From NCBI GenBank assembly GCA_934754735.1, contig CAKVJE010000030.1, forward strand, positions 1 through 17,422: a stretch of 17,422 nucleotides of DNA, written 5' to 3'. Both the position numbers and the translations under genes were made by a program. Positions 15,788-17,422 of the stretch are shown here, in pieces (the stretch's first letter is position 1; each line of letters begins with the position of its first letter). The notes under the pieces were generated by a model, which was given only the letters and a program-made list of their open reading frames with translations, was not told the DNA's origin and made no database searches. Source of the DNA: an uncultured Candidatus Melainabacteria bacterium. Lineage in GTDB: Bacteria > Cyanobacteriota > Vampirovibrionia > Gastranaerophilales > Gastranaerophilaceae.

Positions 15788-17281
15788 CTAATCTATGCGT
15801 CTGCCACTTAAGTTGTAAGTATGACCGTCATTGCCTTGAATTACAACTTTGCCGTTTACTAAGACTTTTTTACCGCGAGGGCCTTGATTACTACCTGTTG
15901 TTACATCTGAGATACCGGTTATATTACGTCTTGGAGCTTTAAGAATAGTATTCAAATCTCCTAAGATGCCTTCGTGCTTGCCATCATTTCCGCAGTTACA
16001 TTCACAAGTAACTTTGCCGGTAACATCAACTGTAACATTTACATCATGGTCTTTAATAGCCTCAAGCAATTCGTCCATTCTGTTGTTAAACAATTTTGAC
16101 AAATCTTTCAATACTTGCATTAATTCAGAATCATCGTAACCGCCTGTTTGATTTTTTAGAGCATCTAAAATTTCATTTAATGTAGCTTCTGTTTTTTCAT
16201 ATCTTTCGTCACCTTTTTGACCTTCGACATTTAGTTTATCTAATATTGCTTTACCTGTGACGTTAATAAGGTCAAGTTTTCCATCCATGCCGGATAAAAG
16301 CTCATTGTTTTGTTCACCTAATTTTATCAATTGCGCTAACATGTTTTCTATACTTGATAAGTCCACATTGCCAGAGCCGTCAACTTTGATATTACCCATT
16401 GCGTTAATAATGTCTTTGGTATTTGCGTCCATGTTTTCTAAAACTTTTAGTAATAGACATTTTAAATCATCGGTTTTTCCATTACCTTGATTAATTGCTT
16501 TTAAAATTGCGGTCAATTGTCCGGAAACATCTGCCCCCAAATCTTTAATAGCATTTAAAATAGCTAAGCTTAATTCATTATTTTTAGATGTTTCATTTTT
16601 AATTTGCTTTAACAATTCTTTGATATCATCCATACTTGCACCTTGTTGTACAAGCTGAGCTGCGATATTTAAGAAGCCGTTTTTAACTTCATTATTTACA
16701 CCATCTAATTGTGTTTGCATTTCTTTTATTGCATCAAGAATTTTTAGAGCTATTTCATTATTTTTAGATGCCTCACCCTTAATTTGGTCTAATAATTCCT
16801 TAATATCATCCATATTTGCACCTTGTTGTACAAGCTGAGTAACAATATTCAAGAAACCGTTTTTAACTTCATTGCTTACGCCAGCAAGTTCTTTATTCAT
16901 CAACTTAATCGCTTCAAGAATTTGTTTACTAATTTCATTGCCTTTTGCAACTTCATCTAAAATCTTACCGCTTGTTTCTGCATTCTTGGAAGTATCAGAT
17001 TCAATTGCTTTTAAGATTTCCATCAAATCATCCATCTTCATGTCGCCAGATTTAATTTGTGCAAGAATATTGTTTAGTAAATTAACCGTTGTTCCTTGAA
17101 ATTCACCAAAATCTGCCGATAATTTGTTTAATACATTTGTTAATGTATTTAACATAGCAATCTGTTCTTCTTGATTAGAAGATAGACCTTTAATACCTTC
17201 AATAATTTCATCTGTCTTTAAATTCATATTATTAAAGAATTTCAATTGGTCTTCTGCCATTTTAATAATAGTACCTTTCAA
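15788..17281 (-). CDS. Repetitive coiled-coil protein (5' end uncertain)
   Basis: The frame from TTG 17281 gives 497 residues; ATG at 17260-17258 is the first in-frame ATG. Neither has a convincing Shine-Dalgarno sequence, because the frame actually continues upstream through a TGA. The protein is strongly helical with hydrophobic residues at 3-4 spacing. Two near-identical 60-residue repeats (116-175 and 176-235) are flanked by degenerate copies (about 44-100 and 236-295). The C-terminal part changes character: VTVDVTGKVTCECNC (416-430, three Cys), then a basic Gly-rich end with KKVLVNGKVVIQG and YNLSGRR. That end resembles short C-terminal tags seen in some Bacteroidota proteins, but this is only an impression. 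No signal peptide is visible. It is probably a filamentous or scaffold protein acting with the downstream 916-residue protein. Confidence 0.65.
   Translation of the reverse strand: MKGTIIKMAEDQLKFFNNMNLKTDEIIEGIKGLSSNQEEQIAMLNTLTNVLNKLSADFGEFQGTTVNLLNNILAQIKSGDMKMDDLMEILKAIESDTSKNAETSGKILDEVAKGNEISKQILEAIKLMNKELAGVSNEVKNGFLNIVTQLVQQGANMDDIKELLDQIKGEASKNNEIALKILDAIKEMQTQLDGVNNEVKNGFLNIAAQLVQQGASMDDIKELLKQIKNETSKNNELSLAILNAIKDLGADVSGQLTAILKAINQGNGKTDDLKCLLLKVLENMDANTKDIINAMGNIKVDGSGNVDLSSIENMLAQLIKLGEQNNELLSGMDGKLDLINVTGKAILDKLNVEGQKGDERYEKTEATLNEILDALKNQTGGYDDSELMQVLKDLSKLFNNRMDELLEAIKDHDVNVTVDVTGKVTCECNCGNDGKHEGILGDLNTILKAPRRNITGISDVTTGSNQGPRGKKVLVNGKVVIQGNDGHTYNLSGRRID
16577..16936 (-). repeat. 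180-bp tandem repeat within the coiled-coil gene
   Basis: Two adjacent 180-bp units (16757-16936 and 16577-16756) encode 60-residue repeats sharing NEVKNGFLNI, QLVQQGA, MDDIKELL and SKNN. The near-identity also at DNA level (for example the caccttgttgtacaagctga block occurs in both, near 16640 and 16820 on the + strand) indicates recent duplication or gene conversion. Degenerate units lie on both sides. Confidence 0.85.
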
Positions 17282-17422
17282 GTCATCAATTTTTGAATTA
17301 GTTTGACCAAGTTGTTCGAGGATTTTGTTTAAAGTTCATTCGATAACACTCAAATCAACATTACCAACGATTTCGTTCAAAATGTTTTTAATAAATTCTG
17401 CAAGAAATTCTTTAATATCAGT
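17282..17422 (-). pseudogene. Upstream in-frame extension of the coiled-coil gene, interrupted by TGA
   Basis: Reading upstream from 17281 in the same frame gives 18 further codons (ending in QTNSKIDDL before the apparent start). A TGA follows at 17338-17336, and then 28 open codons run to the window edge. Both sides have the coiled-coil composition. GNVDLSVIE before the TGA matches GNVDLSSIE inside the gene (residues 304-312), and the match continues past the TGA. The gene therefore probably begins outside the window. The TGA is a nonsense mutation, a sequence error or a recoded codon. The upstream part is listed separately because its relation to the main frame is undecided. Confidence 0.55.

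Noticed and set aside
16577..16936. Regular repeats considered as a CRISPR array
   Set aside because: Units are 180 bp, adjacent without spacers and encode a continuous coiled-coil protein.
17336..17339. ATGA start/stop overlap considered as the start of a separate downstream gene
   Set aside because: That ATG opens a different frame that stops after 13 codons and does not lead into the coiled-coil protein.
13007..17422. Prophage tail or tape-measure module
   Set aside because: No capsid, tail, lysis or integrase genes are present, and neither protein shows a recognisable phage domain, although long helical repeats are superficially similar.

Overview
The window is AT-rich, densely coded and mostly on the + strand, with one convergent pair of large genes on the - strand at the right end. 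No rRNA or marker protein fixes the taxonomy. The low GC, frequent GTG starts, a DUF2229 / acyl-CoA dehydratase activase-related protein, a short ribosome hibernation factor and two large unfamiliar coiled-coil / Thr-Ala-rich proteins best suggest an anaerobic gut bacterium, possibly Gastranaerophilales (Vampirovibrionia, formerly Melainabacteria). That placement is inference; a Firmicutes-like anaerobe cannot be excluded. All 18 visible stop codons are TAA (10) or TAG (8); none is TGA.

Left region (1-3801): the tail of an unidentified gene, then a tightly packed cluster of a small hypothetical gene, engB/ysxC (ribosome assembly GTPase), two tandem WYL-domain regulators and coaX (type III pantothenate kinase). 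Most of these genes overlap or abut, and the cluster ends at a hairpin terminator. Next (3807-6724) comes a compact restriction-modification module: a C5-cytosine methyltransferase followed by two probable nuclease-fold proteins, all with GTG starts and with 1-nt gaps or overlaps. A tRNA with a CAU anticodon lies beyond it on the - strand.

The middle non-coding region (6907-7460) is unusually structured. It has a perfect 32-bp inverted repeat, then a cluster of CATG palindromes whose spacings (11, 11, 21, 21 bp) match the DNA helical repeat, then a promoter with an overlapping inverted repeat and a 5' hairpin. These lead into a 71-residue Cys-rich protein. After it come hpf, a family 2 glycosyltransferase, the DUF2229 protein, and thrC-proB (threonine and proline synthesis).

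Downstream of proB is a roughly 230-bp element whose two ends are inverted REP-like hairpins with a GTAG/CTAC tetranucleotide, enclosing a GC-richer core. A small secreted protein and a bidirectional terminator follow. On the - strand, a repetitive coiled-coil protein precedes a 916-residue protein with a Pro/Thr/Ala linker and a possible LysM-like region; the pair look co-transcribed. The coiled-coil reading frame continues upstream of its apparent start, in the same frame, through a single TGA to the window edge, so that gene is either interrupted or read through.
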